From Paenibacillus plantiphilus (GTDB taxonomy: Bacteria; Bacillota; Bacilli; Paenibacillales; Paenibacillaceae): 64,000 nt of DNA. The position numbers and the translations under genes are program-made. The notes beneath the pieces were generated by a model that searched no databases, was not told the DNA's origin, and saw only the letters and a program-made list of their open reading frames with translations. Where the stretch lies: contig NZ_CAKMMF010000019.1 in assembly GCF_927798095.1 (NCBI RefSeq), positions 1 through 64,000 of the forward strand, written 5' to 3'. Below, piece by piece: positions 25,764-34,272 of this stretch (its first letter is position 1; each line of letters starts with the position of its first letter).

Positions 25764-26705
25764 ATGGATGTAAAAAGCTGTGCGGCATGCGGTCAGGAGA
25801 AGCCGTTAACCGCTTATACCAAGCGTTCGGGAAGCAGCAGCAGACGGGGAACCTGTCGGGCTTGCTTGCGCCGGCGCTTGCGGGAGGCTGCGGGTGTGCG
25901 AGTGTCCCATGAAGGATCGGGAGAAGCGGAGGTCTCCCCTGCTGTAATCGATGAGGCGGTTATGCCGCTCCCAACAGCGGCCTCTGAGACGAAGCCAGCA
26001 CGAAAGCGCCGCCGCCGCAGAAGGGGCCGGGGGCAAAGTGCGCCCCAGCAGGGAAACGCTGCCGCTGCTGACAGGGATAAGAGCGATCCGCAGGAGATGG
26101 GAGCGCAAGAGCACGATCTGCAACGGCATGATCTGGGAGCGCATAGTCAGGGAGAAGCGTCTGTCGTTCTGGAAACAGCCGGCGAGCTAAAGCCAAAGCG
26201 AAAGAGAAAGCGCCGTCGCAGAAGAGGCGGCTCTACAGCTCTTGCCAAGCCGCTATCGGCTGTGCCTGCGGATGATCCTCGACCTGTCAGGCCGCCGGAT
26301 AAGATCATTATTCCGTTCAAAGGCAGGTTTACTTATGACACGAGAATTCTCAATGATAAGGGAACCGGAATGATTAGATTGCGCGGCCGCCGCGAAACGG
26401 GCAAACGTTGGTCAACCGAGATACCAGCCGAGATGGCCGTTCGAATGGTTGAAGAAGGAGCGGCAGGCATTATTCATCCCGGTCTTATTCATAAGCTTTA
26501 TACAAAGACAGATTTCCGCCTGCTCATTCTGCAGCGAGACGCCTATCGTTGTCATTACTGCGGGAGATATGGCGATACGATCGATCATGTGCAGCCCAAA
26601 TCGAAGGGCGGCTTGTCCTCCCCCGGCAATTGCGTATGTGCCTGTGGAGACTGTAATTTGAAGAAGGCTGACAGTCTTGATTTTGTCTACTATGATGAAT
26701 ATTAG
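25764..26705 (+). CDS. HNH endonuclease with an N-terminal zinc-finger-like motif and polybasic linker
   Basis: A 313-residue protein. Residues 5-35 hold two CxxC pairs (CAAC...CRAC), a probable zinc ribbon. Residues 75-170 form a low-complexity linker with two runs of Lys/Arg (KRRRRRRGRG, KRKRKRRRRR). The C-terminal 130 residues end in an HNH nuclease core with CHYCG, DHVQPKSKGG and CACGDCNLKKAD. The HNH part resembles the small stand-alone HNH proteins common in Bacillota; DNA binding and cleavage are likely, the biological target unknown. The start has only a weak ribosome site. It precedes the two-component genes by 12 bp and could be cotranscribed. Confidence 0.8.
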   Translation: MDVKSCAACGQEKPLTAYTKRSGSSSRRGTCRACLRRRLREAAGVRVSHEGSGEAEVSPAVIDEAVMPLPTAASETKPARKRRRRRRGRGQSAPQQGNAAAADRDKSDPQEMGAQEHDLQRHDLGAHSQGEASVVLETAGELKPKRKRKRRRRRGGSTALAKPLSAVPADDPRPVRPPDKIIIPFKGRFTYDTRILNDKGTGMIRLRGRRETGKRWSTEIPAEMAVRMVEEGAAGIIHPGLIHKLYTKTDFRLLILQRDAYRCHYCGRYGDTIDHVQPKSKGGLSSPGNCVCACGDCNLKKADSLDFVYYDEY

Positions 26706-26717
26706 GGTGAGCACACC

Positions 26718-27407
26718 ATGGAGAAGAGAATTCTCGTTGTTGACGACGAGCAAAGTATAGCGGGCGCTATTGCTTATGCATTCCGCCGTGAAGGATACAC
26801 GGTTGAGATTGCTTATGATGGTGAAGAAGCGCTGCGCAAGGCGGCTTCCTTCAAGCCGTCTGTCATGGTTCTGGATGTTATGATGCCGAAGCTGAATGGC
26901 TACGACGTCTGCCGCAAGCTGGACAATCGCGGAGCGATGGGCATTATTATGCTGACGGTAAAGAATGATATCGTGGACAAGATAATCGGTCTGGAGCTTG
27001 GCGCAGACGACTATATGACCAAGCCATTCGATCTCAGGGAGCTTGTCGCGCGGGTGAAGGCTCTATTCCGGCGACTGGAGAACAGGCCGGAAGAAGGGCT
27101 TCTGCATGTCCAGATCGGGGCCGTGCAGATCAACATACCGAATCGCACCGTGCTGCTGGAAGAGAACATCCTTGAGCTGACGCCTAAGGAATTTGACCTT
27201 CTGGCGCTGCTCGCAGCACACCCGGAGAGAGTGTATACACGAGATGAGCTGCTTGATATTGTGTGGAGCATTGATTATGCGGGAGGGACTCGAACCGTCG
27301 ATATTCATATGCAGCGTCTGCGCAAGAAGCTTGGCGAGCCGCATCAGAACCTGCTTCAGACGGTGTATGGAGTCGGCTACAAAGCCATTAAGGAGCTTCA
27401 GGCATGA
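26718..27407 (+). CDS. OmpR/PhoB-family response regulator
   Basis: A 229-residue regulator. The receiver domain (1-120) shows the acidic pair DDE, the phosphoacceptor Asp53 in VLDVMMPKLNG and the conserved Lys in YMTKPF. The winged-helix DNA-binding domain (130-228) ends with the family pattern RTVDIHMQRLRKKLGE...TVYGVGYK. It overlaps the downstream histidine kinase by four bases (ATGA), so the two are coupled. The signal is unknown; the beta-propeller lipoprotein that follows is a candidate accessory sensor or target. Confidence 0.95.
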   Translation: MEKRILVVDDEQSIAGAIAYAFRREGYTVEIAYDGEEALRKAASFKPSVMVLDVMMPKLNGYDVCRKLDNRGAMGIIMLTVKNDIVDKIIGLELGADDYMTKPFDLRELVARVKALFRRLENRPEEGLLHVQIGAVQINIPNRTVLLEENILELTPKEFDLLALLAAHPERVYTRDELLDIVWSIDYAGGTRTVDIHMQRLRKKLGEPHQNLLQTVYGVGYKAIKELQA

Positions 27408-28843
27408 CGCGCAGGAAGCGAGTCCACTTTAGTCTGAGATGGCGATTTTCAATCGGGCTGGCAGCTATTCTGATCCTGATTGTATTTACGCTCAGTCTGT
27501 TCGTTCTGCGTGGTATCGAGCAGAATCAGAAGAGCAGGGTTGAGAGCGATCTGAAACAGCGCAGCGAGCTTGCGAGCCTTCGTTTGCGCCAGTCCTATTT
27601 GAGCAGCGGACTGATTGATGATGTGGACGGCTTCCTGCGCAGGAGAGGCCCTGAGCTGGCTGGTGATCTTGGCAATTTATTAGGCGGCTCGCAGGTGATG
27701 CTTTATGATAAGAATGGGGACGAAATCGGCAACTCGCTGCCGCTGTCGACAACGCAGGATATCGATGAAATTATGGCATATGCGGTACAGGGTAAAACGG
27801 TGTATCAGCAGTCGGGAGACTCGCTTGTATACCTGTCTCCAATTGTATGGTCGGTAGGACAAGTGGGCATTGTACAATTTCAGTATTCGCTTAAATCGGA
27901 CCAAGCCTTTTATTCCTCGATTAAAAATTTGCTTCGCAATATTGGATTGAGCGCGCTTGCGCTAAGCTTCCTGATCGGTTTTATATACGTGCAGCGTGTT
28001 ATTACATCGCTTCGCAGGCTTCGTGCGGCGGCAGATCAGATTCGTGATGGACAGTTCCTTCAAGAATCACCAGTTCGAAGACGCGATGAGCTGGGCGAGC
28101 TGAGTGAAGGGATTAGCTATATGAGCCGTGAAATTGAGCAGAGCTTCGCAAGACAAAAGCAATTTATCGGCAATGTAAGCCACGAATTCAAGACACCTCT
28201 CACCTCGATTATCGCATACTCCGACCTGCTTGATATGTATCGCGACGATCCAGAGTTGCTGGAGGAGGCGCGGATGAATATTCGAAGAGAGGCTGACCGG
28301 CTGCTTGAAATGGTAGAGAAGGTTCTTCATTTGTCGGCAATGGAGCAGTATGAATTCAACCTGAATGCCGAGAGGATCGATGTTCAAGAGCCGCTTGAGG
28401 AAGCCTGCAGCAGGCTTCGGGGAAAGGCGGTTACGTTCGATTTGTCGATTGAGACAGACTTCAAGCCCGCGATCATAAGAGCAGACCGAGAAAGCCTGAT
28501 GCATATCTTTCTTAACTTGATTGATAATGGGATCAAATATAATGTCCCTGGCGGAACCGTTCATGTTGCTTGCCGTACGGAGGGCGACAGGGCGATTATT
28601 TCCTTTCGTGATACTGGAATTGGCATTCCGCAGGAGGCGAGGGCCAAGCTGTTTGAGCCCTTCTTCACAGTTAGCAAGGATCGCGCGAGATTAACGGGCG
28701 GAACGGGGCTCGGACTGTCGCTGGTCAAACGGCTGGTGGAGCTTCAACAGGGTAGTATAACGATTGCCGCTCCGGCATCGAATGAGCAGGGTACAGCCTT
28801 TATCGTTGCATTTCCGATTGTTGTTAAAAGTTTACAAGCTTGA
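27404..28843 (+). CDS. Membrane sensor histidine kinase
   Basis: A 479-residue kinase. Membrane helices at about 14-35 and 178-197 flank an extracellular domain of about 140 residues. A HAMP linker follows (198-250), then the HisKA domain with phospho-His260 in NVSHEFKTPLTS, and the ATPase with the N box (FLNLIDNGIKYN), DTGIGIP and GGTGLGLSLV. It pairs with the response regulator immediately upstream. The extracellular region is not a family I recognise. Confidence 0.95.
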   Translation: MTRRKRVHFSLRWRFSIGLAAILILIVFTLSLFVLRGIEQNQKSRVESDLKQRSELASLRLRQSYLSSGLIDDVDGFLRRRGPELAGDLGNLLGGSQVMLYDKNGDEIGNSLPLSTTQDIDEIMAYAVQGKTVYQQSGDSLVYLSPIVWSVGQVGIVQFQYSLKSDQAFYSSIKNLLRNIGLSALALSFLIGFIYVQRVITSLRRLRAAADQIRDGQFLQESPVRRRDELGELSEGISYMSREIEQSFARQKQFIGNVSHEFKTPLTSIIAYSDLLDMYRDDPELLEEARMNIRREADRLLEMVEKVLHLSAMEQYEFNLNAERIDVQEPLEEACSRLRGKAVTFDLSIETDFKPAIIRADRESLMHIFLNLIDNGIKYNVPGGTVHVACRTEGDRAIISFRDTGIGIPQEARAKLFEPFFTVSKDRARLTGGTGLGLSLVKRLVELQQGSITIAAPASNEQGTAFIVAFPIVVKSLQA

Positions 28844-28913
28844 AACAATTCGAAATATGGATGAGACGTTCTCCTTGTATGCTTCTATTATCAACATCAG
28901 GAGGTCATCAAAA

Positions 28914-30038
28914 ATGATAAAAAATCAAAAAATAACGGCTGCCGCTGCGGCTGGAATCGTCTGTATGATGGTCGTTACAGCCTGTGGAAGTACAGGCTCA
29001 ACTGCGAACAACACCAACAATCGACAGGTTATAGAGAAGCAGGGCAAAACAATTACAGTCATCGATACGGAACCGGCTGCTGCCGCAAGTGAAGTGGAAG
29101 TGGTCAAAATCGATGAACTGAAAGGTATTCGCGGGATGGATTGGCTGGGCGAGGACAAATTAATTATCGATAAAATAAACAAAAATATGAAGCCGGTCAC
29201 CATAGAAGGCGAAGAGCGTTACCCGCATAACTTGTATATACGTGATCTGAGCACAGGTGAAGAGAAGGATGAAGCGCTGCTGGAGGAATCGCATGATCAG
29301 GGCTTCGGACTGCTGTCGCCGGATAAGAAGCATCTGTTCTTTAAAAAGCATGAGGAGAATACGGCGCGCGGCTTCATCATGAATGTGGCTACTCGCGAAA
29401 CCGCTCCGATCGGTGATCACATTATGCTTACCAGCGATGGAGAGTGGCGAGATAACGAAAGTGTTATTTTTCCGGCGATTACTGGCAATATTTATTCCTC
29501 CGATGTAACTGGAGCGGCACAATTGCTGGCAAAAACGAAGAAGAGCATCAATTATAATGTGAAGCAGGTCGGGACGAAGGTCTATTATATAAGCACGAAC
29601 AATCAGTTGAATGTTTATGATACGGAGACTAAAGATACGAAGGTGCTGGAGAAAGATGTCATATGGTTTATTCCTTCTCCTAATGGACAGCAGTACGCGG
29701 TCGTAAAACGGACATCCGAGACAGAGATGGAGCTTTCCTTGCTTGACGCTGAGATGAAGCCCAAGCAATCCATTGCCAAGAGCACACAGGTATACGGTAC
29801 TAGCTGGTCGCCGGACGGCTCCAAGCTGGCCTACAACGTCATCTCCGAAGCTGGAGGCGTGAAAGGCATCTATGTGGCCGATACTGTCTCAGGCAAAACA
29901 ACTCCGATTTCTGTGGACGTGCAATATGCGTCGGATGCGCTCCGCTGGAGTCCTTCCGGGAAGAAGCTGCTGACTTCAACCTCGGTCATTGAAGATAATG
30001 GATACAGCTTTGTCACTTATTTGATCTCCTTCAAATAG
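28914..30038 (+). CDS. Lipoprotein with TolB/WD40-like beta-propeller repeats
   Basis: A 374-residue exported lipoprotein; the signal ends VVTACG. The body carries repeated PD40/TolB-type blades, such as LLSPDKKHLFFKK, WSPDGSKLAYNV and WSPSGKKLLTSTS. AGGAGG precedes ATG 28914; the longer frame starts inside the kinase gene and is rejected. It follows the kinase by 70 bp and may be co-expressed, as an extracytoplasmic partner of the sensor (inference). Catalytic residues are not apparent. Confidence 0.85.
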   Translation: MIKNQKITAAAAAGIVCMMVVTACGSTGSTANNTNNRQVIEKQGKTITVIDTEPAAAASEVEVVKIDELKGIRGMDWLGEDKLIIDKINKNMKPVTIEGEERYPHNLYIRDLSTGEEKDEALLEESHDQGFGLLSPDKKHLFFKKHEENTARGFIMNVATRETAPIGDHIMLTSDGEWRDNESVIFPAITGNIYSSDVTGAAQLLAKTKKSINYNVKQVGTKVYYISTNNQLNVYDTETKDTKVLEKDVIWFIPSPNGQQYAVVKRTSETEMELSLLDAEMKPKQSIAKSTQVYGTSWSPDGSKLAYNVISEAGGVKGIYVADTVSGKTTPISVDVQYASDALRWSPSGKKLLTSTSVIEDNGYSFVTYLISFK

Positions 30039-30208
30039 GCACATCAACCTTGTCTGGTGCAGCGGGGTATGCGGTTTCAAGAGCGTCCTCCTCAACACCT
30101 CAAGCGGCTATTGCAACTGCAATTACAGTTGCAGCCGGCTCTGCTATTACTTCCGGGGCAGAATGTATGGATGCGTTTGGAAAATCTGTAGGCTGGTGGG
30201 GAAAGTAA
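30039..30208 (+). pseudogene. Gly/Ala-rich bacteriocin-like reading-frame fragment
   Basis: An open frame with no plausible start runs to TAA 30206-30208. Its product contains SGAAGYAVSRA, then AAIATAITVAAGSAITSGAE, and ends DAFGKSVGWWGK. This Gly/Ala-rich hydrophobic composition with an aromatic C-terminus recalls class II bacteriocins. No leader peptide or ribosome site precedes it, and its 5' side runs into the end of the lipoprotein gene, so it may be a truncated remnant. A terminator-like hairpin and a small two-helix membrane protein gene follow, as in bacteriocin-immunity pairs. Not recognised by family; low certainty. Confidence 0.3.
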
Positions 30209-30242
30209 GAATACCTACTTAGAAGACTCTGCCTTCGTTATT

Positions 30243-30310
30243 AAAAACACCTTGATTAATGGTTGTTAAGTTGCGCTGCAATTAATTAAACCATCATTGA
30301 GGTGTTTTTT
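30243..30310 (+). terminator. AT-rich hairpin terminator ahead of a small membrane protein gene
   Basis: AAAACACCT (from 30243) pairs with AGGTGTTTTTT (to about 30310), with inner complementary AATGGTT / AACCAT. T-run placement fits termination of transcripts coming from the left, just before the ribosome site of the 57-residue gene. Confidence 0.65.
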
Positions 30311-30334
30311 ATTATTCCGAAAGGAGATATTAAT

Positions 30335-30508
30335 TTGAACAATAAAATCTGGTTGATTACTAATTTTTCGATAATATTTGGCTTGTTACTTCTTATAATA
30401 ATAGGCTCAAAAATTAATCATAATTTAGAATTGATGGGATACATACTTTTTGGTGTTTATTTGATTCTTATATTATTTTTTATTAGAGGATTTAATAAAA
30501 GGAGATAA
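30335..30508 (+). CDS. 57-residue two-helix membrane protein (possible immunity-like protein)
   Basis: TTG 30335 follows AAGGAG by eight bases. The product has two hydrophobic helices (LITNFSIIFGLLLLIIIG and GYILFGVYLILILFFI) and a basic C-terminus FNKRR. The longer frame from 30302 lies inside the preceding hairpin and is rejected. Codon use is strikingly AT-rich compared with the neighbours, a sign of transfer. It resembles bacteriocin immunity proteins only in size and topology, and no family is recognised. The 30509-30744 stretch that follows holds nothing clear. Confidence 0.6.
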   Translation: MNNKIWLITNFSIIFGLLLLIIIGSKINHNLELMGYILFGVYLILILFFIRGFNKRR

Positions 30509-30744
30509 ATAGTGAACACTTTCGCCGTGTAGCGACTCGTTACGACAAGTTGGCCAAGTCATTCTGGGCGTTTGTATACGTAGCTGCCATTTTCAAATTG
30601 AACAGTGATAAGTTTTCAGACACGACCTAATTTAATTGCTAGTTTTTACATCCTTATAATTTATTTTTCTTTGAAAATAGGCATGTTCCTCTTGCATTCT
30701 CTCATCTACCTGAATACATTATAGTATTCTAATGATGGGAAGTG

Positions 30745-31443
30745 ATGGACATGCCCGTACAGCATAAGGGGTTTCGTCGCTACACGCTTCATGAGTATAT
30801 CGCATGGCTGGAAACTTTCGTCGGTCAGGTAGGGTTCACAGGCGTTCATGTGCATGGCACATGGAAACCGACAATTGCCGATTATAGAGCAGCATCGGAC
30901 AAGGAGCGTCTCATCCAGAGCATGTGGCGATTCCATGTGGGAACCCGAAAATTCAATGATATTGCCCAACACGCGACTATTGACCCCGACGGATATGTAT
31001 GGGAAGGACGTTCATTGCTATTGCCCCCGGCTTCAGCAACGGGCTTTAATGATGTGGATCAGGATGGCAGACATCCATTCATGTTCGAGATGATTGGGAA
31101 CTTTGATATTGGCGCTGAGCAGTTGAGGCCGCCGCAGCTCGATAGCGCAGTCGGTTTAACTAAAGCTATTCTCGACCGCTGGAGGCTGCCAGCCGCAGCG
31201 ATCAAGTTTCATCGTGAGATGCAGCCGAGCAAGACATGCCCTGGCAGCGCAATAGACAAGTCATGGTTTGTCGGTCTAGTAACTTCGAACGAGAAGGGAA
31301 AACTAAGCGAGAAGGATGCCAATAGAATCATCACAACATGGCTCCAGCCTGCATGGGGAACAGCAAAGACGAAGGAAGAGAAGGACGAAATTCACCGACT
31401 TGCGAATGAGCTGCGAAAGGCAAGCGGGCAGCGGATTTCATAG
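30745..31443 (+). CDS. N-acetylmuramoyl-L-alanine amidase (Amidase_2/PGRP fold)
   Basis: A 232-residue protein of the type 2 amidase fold without a signal peptide. Characteristic segments are GVHVHGTW (first zinc His), RFHVGTRKFNDIAQHATIDP, FEMIGNFDIG and FHREMQPSKTCPGSAI with the second His and Cys ligands. It would cleave the bond between MurNAc and the stem peptide. Lack of an export signal suggests release by lysis, a cryptic route or a mother-cell role. GTG 30742, ATG 30745 and ATG 30751 are all possible starts. Confidence 0.8.
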   Translation: MDMPVQHKGFRRYTLHEYIAWLETFVGQVGFTGVHVHGTWKPTIADYRAASDKERLIQSMWRFHVGTRKFNDIAQHATIDPDGYVWEGRSLLLPPASATGFNDVDQDGRHPFMFEMIGNFDIGAEQLRPPQLDSAVGLTKAILDRWRLPAAAIKFHREMQPSKTCPGSAIDKSWFVGLVTSNEKGKLSEKDANRIITTWLQPAWGTAKTKEEKDEIHRLANELRKASGQRIS

Positions 31444-31546
31444 CCGTTGGAAGATTTTGAGGCATGAAAAGTGAAATCTCCCTGTGTTAACATGGGTGGC
31501 GTCGGGAACAACGGCACACACAACTAACCTGAAGGGGGATTTTTTC

Positions 31547-32356
31547 ATGAAGAAAATGCAAACAATCCGTGTAGGAGTCGCTAGCGTAGTTGCAGCAAGT
31601 ATGATCGTACTTGGTGGTGGAGCTGCTGTTCAAACAGCGGATGCAGCATCCATGAAAGGAGCTTCCATCACGTACAAGGTGAAGTCCACCGATTCGATGT
31701 ACAAGATCGCTCAGCAATACGGCATTGACCTGCAGAAGCTGCTTGCTTCCAATCCATCGTTGGCTAACATCAAATGGATCTGGCCAGGCATGACAGTTAA
31801 AGTTCCAGTTCCAGGCGGCAGCAAGCCATCTACGGGCAACACTGGAAATACAGGTAACACAGGCAACACAGGCAACACAGGCAATACGGGCAACACTGGA
31901 AATACCGGCAATACAGGTAACACAGGTAACACAGGTAACACAGGTAACACAGGTAATACTGGCAACACCGGCAGCGGTACTGTAGCGCAAAGCGCTTTTG
32001 CAGCTGAGGTTGTAACGCTTGTGAATCAAGAGCGTGCTAAAGCAGGATTGTCCGCGCTTAAATCGGATGCACTTCTGACTAAGGTAGCCTTGGACAAAGC
32101 AAAAGACATGTATGATAACAATTACTTTTCTCATACTTCACCAACGCATGGCTCTCCATTTGATATGATGCGCGCTTATGGCGTTAAATATTCCTACGCT
32201 GGCGAGAATATTGCCAAGGGACAGCGTACACCAGCAGAGGTTATGAAAGCTTGGATGAACAGCCCGGGTCACAAGGCCAACATTATGAGCGGTAACTTCG
32301 GCAAGATCGGCGTTGCTTATCACAATGGCGTTTGGGTACAAGAATTCACGTCCTAA
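31547..32356 (+). CDS. Secreted LysM-CAP domain protein with Thr-Gly-Asn repeat linker
   Basis: A 269-residue exported protein. It has a signal peptide ending near ADAAS, then one LysM domain (ITYKVKSTDSMYKIAQQYG...WPGMTVKVP) for peptidoglycan binding. A linker of 15 TGN repeats plus TGS follows, then a YkwD-type CAP/SCP domain from LVNQERAKAGLSAL to the end, with NYFSHTSPTHGSPFDMM, AGENIAKG and MNSPGHKANIMS. Start ATG 31547 has GAAGGGGGA upstream. YkwD/SafA-like proteins are common in spore formers; the biochemical role of bacterial CAP domains is unsettled. Confidence 0.9.
   Translation: MKKMQTIRVGVASVVAASMIVLGGGAAVQTADAASMKGASITYKVKSTDSMYKIAQQYGIDLQKLLASNPSLANIKWIWPGMTVKVPVPGGSKPSTGNTGNTGNTGNTGNTGNTGNTGNTGNTGNTGNTGNTGNTGNTGNTGSGTVAQSAFAAEVVTLVNQERAKAGLSALKSDALLTKVALDKAKDMYDNNYFSHTSPTHGSPFDMMRAYGVKYSYAGENIAKGQRTPAEVMKAWMNSPGHKANIMSGNFGKIGVAYHNGVWVQEFTS
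31832..31975 (+). repeat. 9-bp tandem repeat encoding (Thr-Gly-Asn)15
   Basis: Sixteen consecutive 9-bp units of the ACAGGTAAC / ACTGGAAAT / ACCGGCAAT type encode TGN fifteen times and TGS once. Runs of identical units (ACAGGTAAC four times near 31913-31948) make length change by slippage likely without a frame change. Confidence 0.95.
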
Positions 32357-32450
32357 TACGTATTCGGATATTGTAACGAAGCGGGGCTGTCCGAAATGTC
32401 GTCATCTTTGAGGATTTTATCGCCCGCTTTGTACGTAATATGAGGTTAAA

Positions 32451-32495
32451 AAGAACCTTCAGCTCCACTTTTATAGTGGTGTTGAAGGTTCTTTT
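32451..32495 (+). terminator. Terminator after the LysM-CAP gene
   Basis: AAGAACCTTCA (32451-32461) pairs with TGAAGGTTCTT, with an inner CCACT/AGTGG stem and TTTT after the hairpin. It ends the transcript before repeat array B. Confidence 0.85.
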
Positions 32496-32684
32496 GTCCA
32501 TTTTATGGGACTCACTCCAATCGGGTTACCCTTTTTGGGCTGTCCCGTTTCAAGCTGCAACAACTCTCATGACATCGTAGACATACATGCCCCCAGAATG
32601 AAATGGGCGTTGGAAGCTACCTTCTATTTTCGTATAAAGTCAGGCTGTAGAGAAAATTAGTCCAGATAGTCGCTGTATATGATC

Positions 32685-32975
32685 GTCGCAGAATGCTCTT
32701 CAGCTTTCCCTATAAGGCGGAAAAACCTTGTTACAGCAAGGAAAAGTAATGCGCGGTGCGCTGTAACGCTGAAAAACCTTCTTACAGATGCCAGGGTGTC
32801 GCAGAATGCTCTTCGGCTTTCCCTATAAGGCGGAAAAACCGCGTTACAGCACGGAAAAGTAGCACGCTGTACGCTGTAACGCTGAAAAACCTTCTTACAG
32901 ATGCCAGGGTGTCGCAGACTGCTCCTCGGCGATCTCCATTAGGCGGAAATACAGCGTTACAGCTCGCAAAATGCT
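32685..32975. repeat. 113-bp tandem repeat array B (about 2.6 units)
   Basis: Same unit and orientation as array A. The marker AGAATGCTCTTC recurs at 32690 and 32803 and in degenerate form at 32916, again exactly 113 bp apart. Cores GCGGAAAAACC..GTTACAG and GCTGAAAAACCTTCTTACAG alternate, and CTGTAACGC arms are retained. It lies between the convergent LysM-CAP and DUF1796 genes. Bases 32496-32684 hold no other evident element. Confidence 0.9.
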
Positions 32976-32986
32976 CATCAGCTATC

Positions 32987-33613
32987 TCATCCCTCCAACT
33001 TAATGCCTGTTAACAGCTTCCTCCATAGATGATCGTTTCCGTTCCAAATCTCCGGTCTGTCAGGTATCGATACGGCACACAGCTTTTTTAGCGGCCAATG
33101 CTGCTCTACAATTCCTTCTACAGGCTCGTGATTGACGAGCAGCACACGGAAGTCATGTTGAACCAGCTCGCTAAGCACGTTCTGCAGCACCTTGGCCTGC
33201 TCGATATCACCGCCAGTGCGGATGAACAGAAGCTTCTTGCAGGTTGCCACTTTATGCAGGAATCGCTCGATGCGCCTGTCAACCTTAACTCTGAACTCCG
33301 GGTAGCTAGGCCAGTGCGCCGGTGAATTGCGGTCAGCCGGAAAGTCATGGACAACGATGACGCCGAACAGCGTGTCGGTTATAAGCTGGAAGTTGCCCGC
33401 TTGTCCGGCATAGACCATGTTGTCAAGCTTCATGAAATGCTGGAATCGGTTATGGAGCAGCCGATTAATGCCTTCCAGATTTACAGAGTCCATCCAATCG
33501 ATGACGCCCGTATAGGGGCGAATGCCGTTTCGTTCCAATTGTATAGCCGGCAGGCAGTTTTGTCCCAAACTAAATATGGCATCATAGCTCCCTTTCATTT
33601 GCTCCAATTCCAT
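32987..33613 (-). CDS. DUF1796 family putative papain-like cysteine peptidase
   Basis: A 208-residue protein starting with the DUF1796 signature: SLGQNCLPAIQL (candidate catalytic Cys), then TGVIDWM, GVIVVHDFP (candidate His) and a Rossmann-like second half (KKLLFIRTGGDIEQAKVL...VLLVNHEP). The family often sits in capsule or surface-polysaccharide loci, which fits the glycosyltransferase cluster here. Peptidase activity is a fold-based prediction only. The start follows AGGAGGG. Confidence 0.8.
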   Translation of the reverse strand: MELEQMKGSYDAIFSLGQNCLPAIQLERNGIRPYTGVIDWMDSVNLEGINRLLHNRFQHFMKLDNMVYAGQAGNFQLITDTLFGVIVVHDFPADRNSPAHWPSYPEFRVKVDRRIERFLHKVATCKKLLFIRTGGDIEQAKVLQNVLSELVQHDFRVLLVNHEPVEGIVEQHWPLKKLCAVSIPDRPEIWNGNDHLWRKLLTGIKLEG

Positions 33614-33817
33614 GGCGGGAACCCTCCTAATGATTCATTATCAGTGCTCTATTTTATGTAGTCGGGAATGAAAGAGTTTGGACGGAAAAGCGGCGAAAAA
33701 CGAGTGGGATTGGCCCTTCCTGGCTATGAAGCAGCTGCATAAGATAATAGAAAGAGGGGGTAAATCCGCAGGAGTGCTTCTGGAGGAGCTGCCCTGGGAA
33801 CGAGGTGTTCATATACG

Positions 33818-34198
33818 GTGAGCAAGCGATATATAACCGAGCTGCCTATACATTCTTTTACTCCGTTTCAGGTCCCGGAATTTGAATTTCCGATTGCGCA
33901 AATCGAGCTGCGGGCAATTCGTTCCGGCAAGTCTATCGAGTTTGAGATCGAGATTGGCTGGGGCAAGCCGATGATTGCCGATCTCGGCGAGATGGAGATT
34001 GTGCTGCGCAAGCATACTGCTCAGGGGCAGGAAATCTTTCGTTCCTATGAAATGTGCCATCAGAACGCGGTATCGCTGCTGGAGCATACCGAGCCCGGAA
34101 CTGAAACGGCAGCGGAAGCTTACGTGCTGCTGGTGAGATCAGCGGATTCTAAAGCTTATTTGACGGGGCCGATCAGGCTGATAGCGATCGTGCGTTAA
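33818..34198 (+). CDS. Hypothetical protein, 126 residues
   Basis: GTG start at 33818 behind GAGGTG. The product is soluble, without signal or membrane segment, and is mostly beta-like (IEFEIEIGWGKPMIADLGEMEIVLRK), ending TGPIRLIAIVR. No family recognised. It precedes the FkbM methyltransferase gene by 74 bp in the same direction and may share its transcript in the surface-glycan locus. The 33614-33817 gap has no clear signal. Confidence 0.65.
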   Translation: MSKRYITELPIHSFTPFQVPEFEFPIAQIELRAIRSGKSIEFEIEIGWGKPMIADLGEMEIVLRKHTAQGQEIFRSYEMCHQNAVSLLEHTEPGTETAAEAYVLLVRSADSKAYLTGPIRLIAIVR

Positions 34199-34272
34199 GT
34201 GAGCCGGAGAGAAGCTGTTCAGACTTAATAAACATGAATGAACTGTGCGATAAAAGAAGGAGGAGGGGTCTT

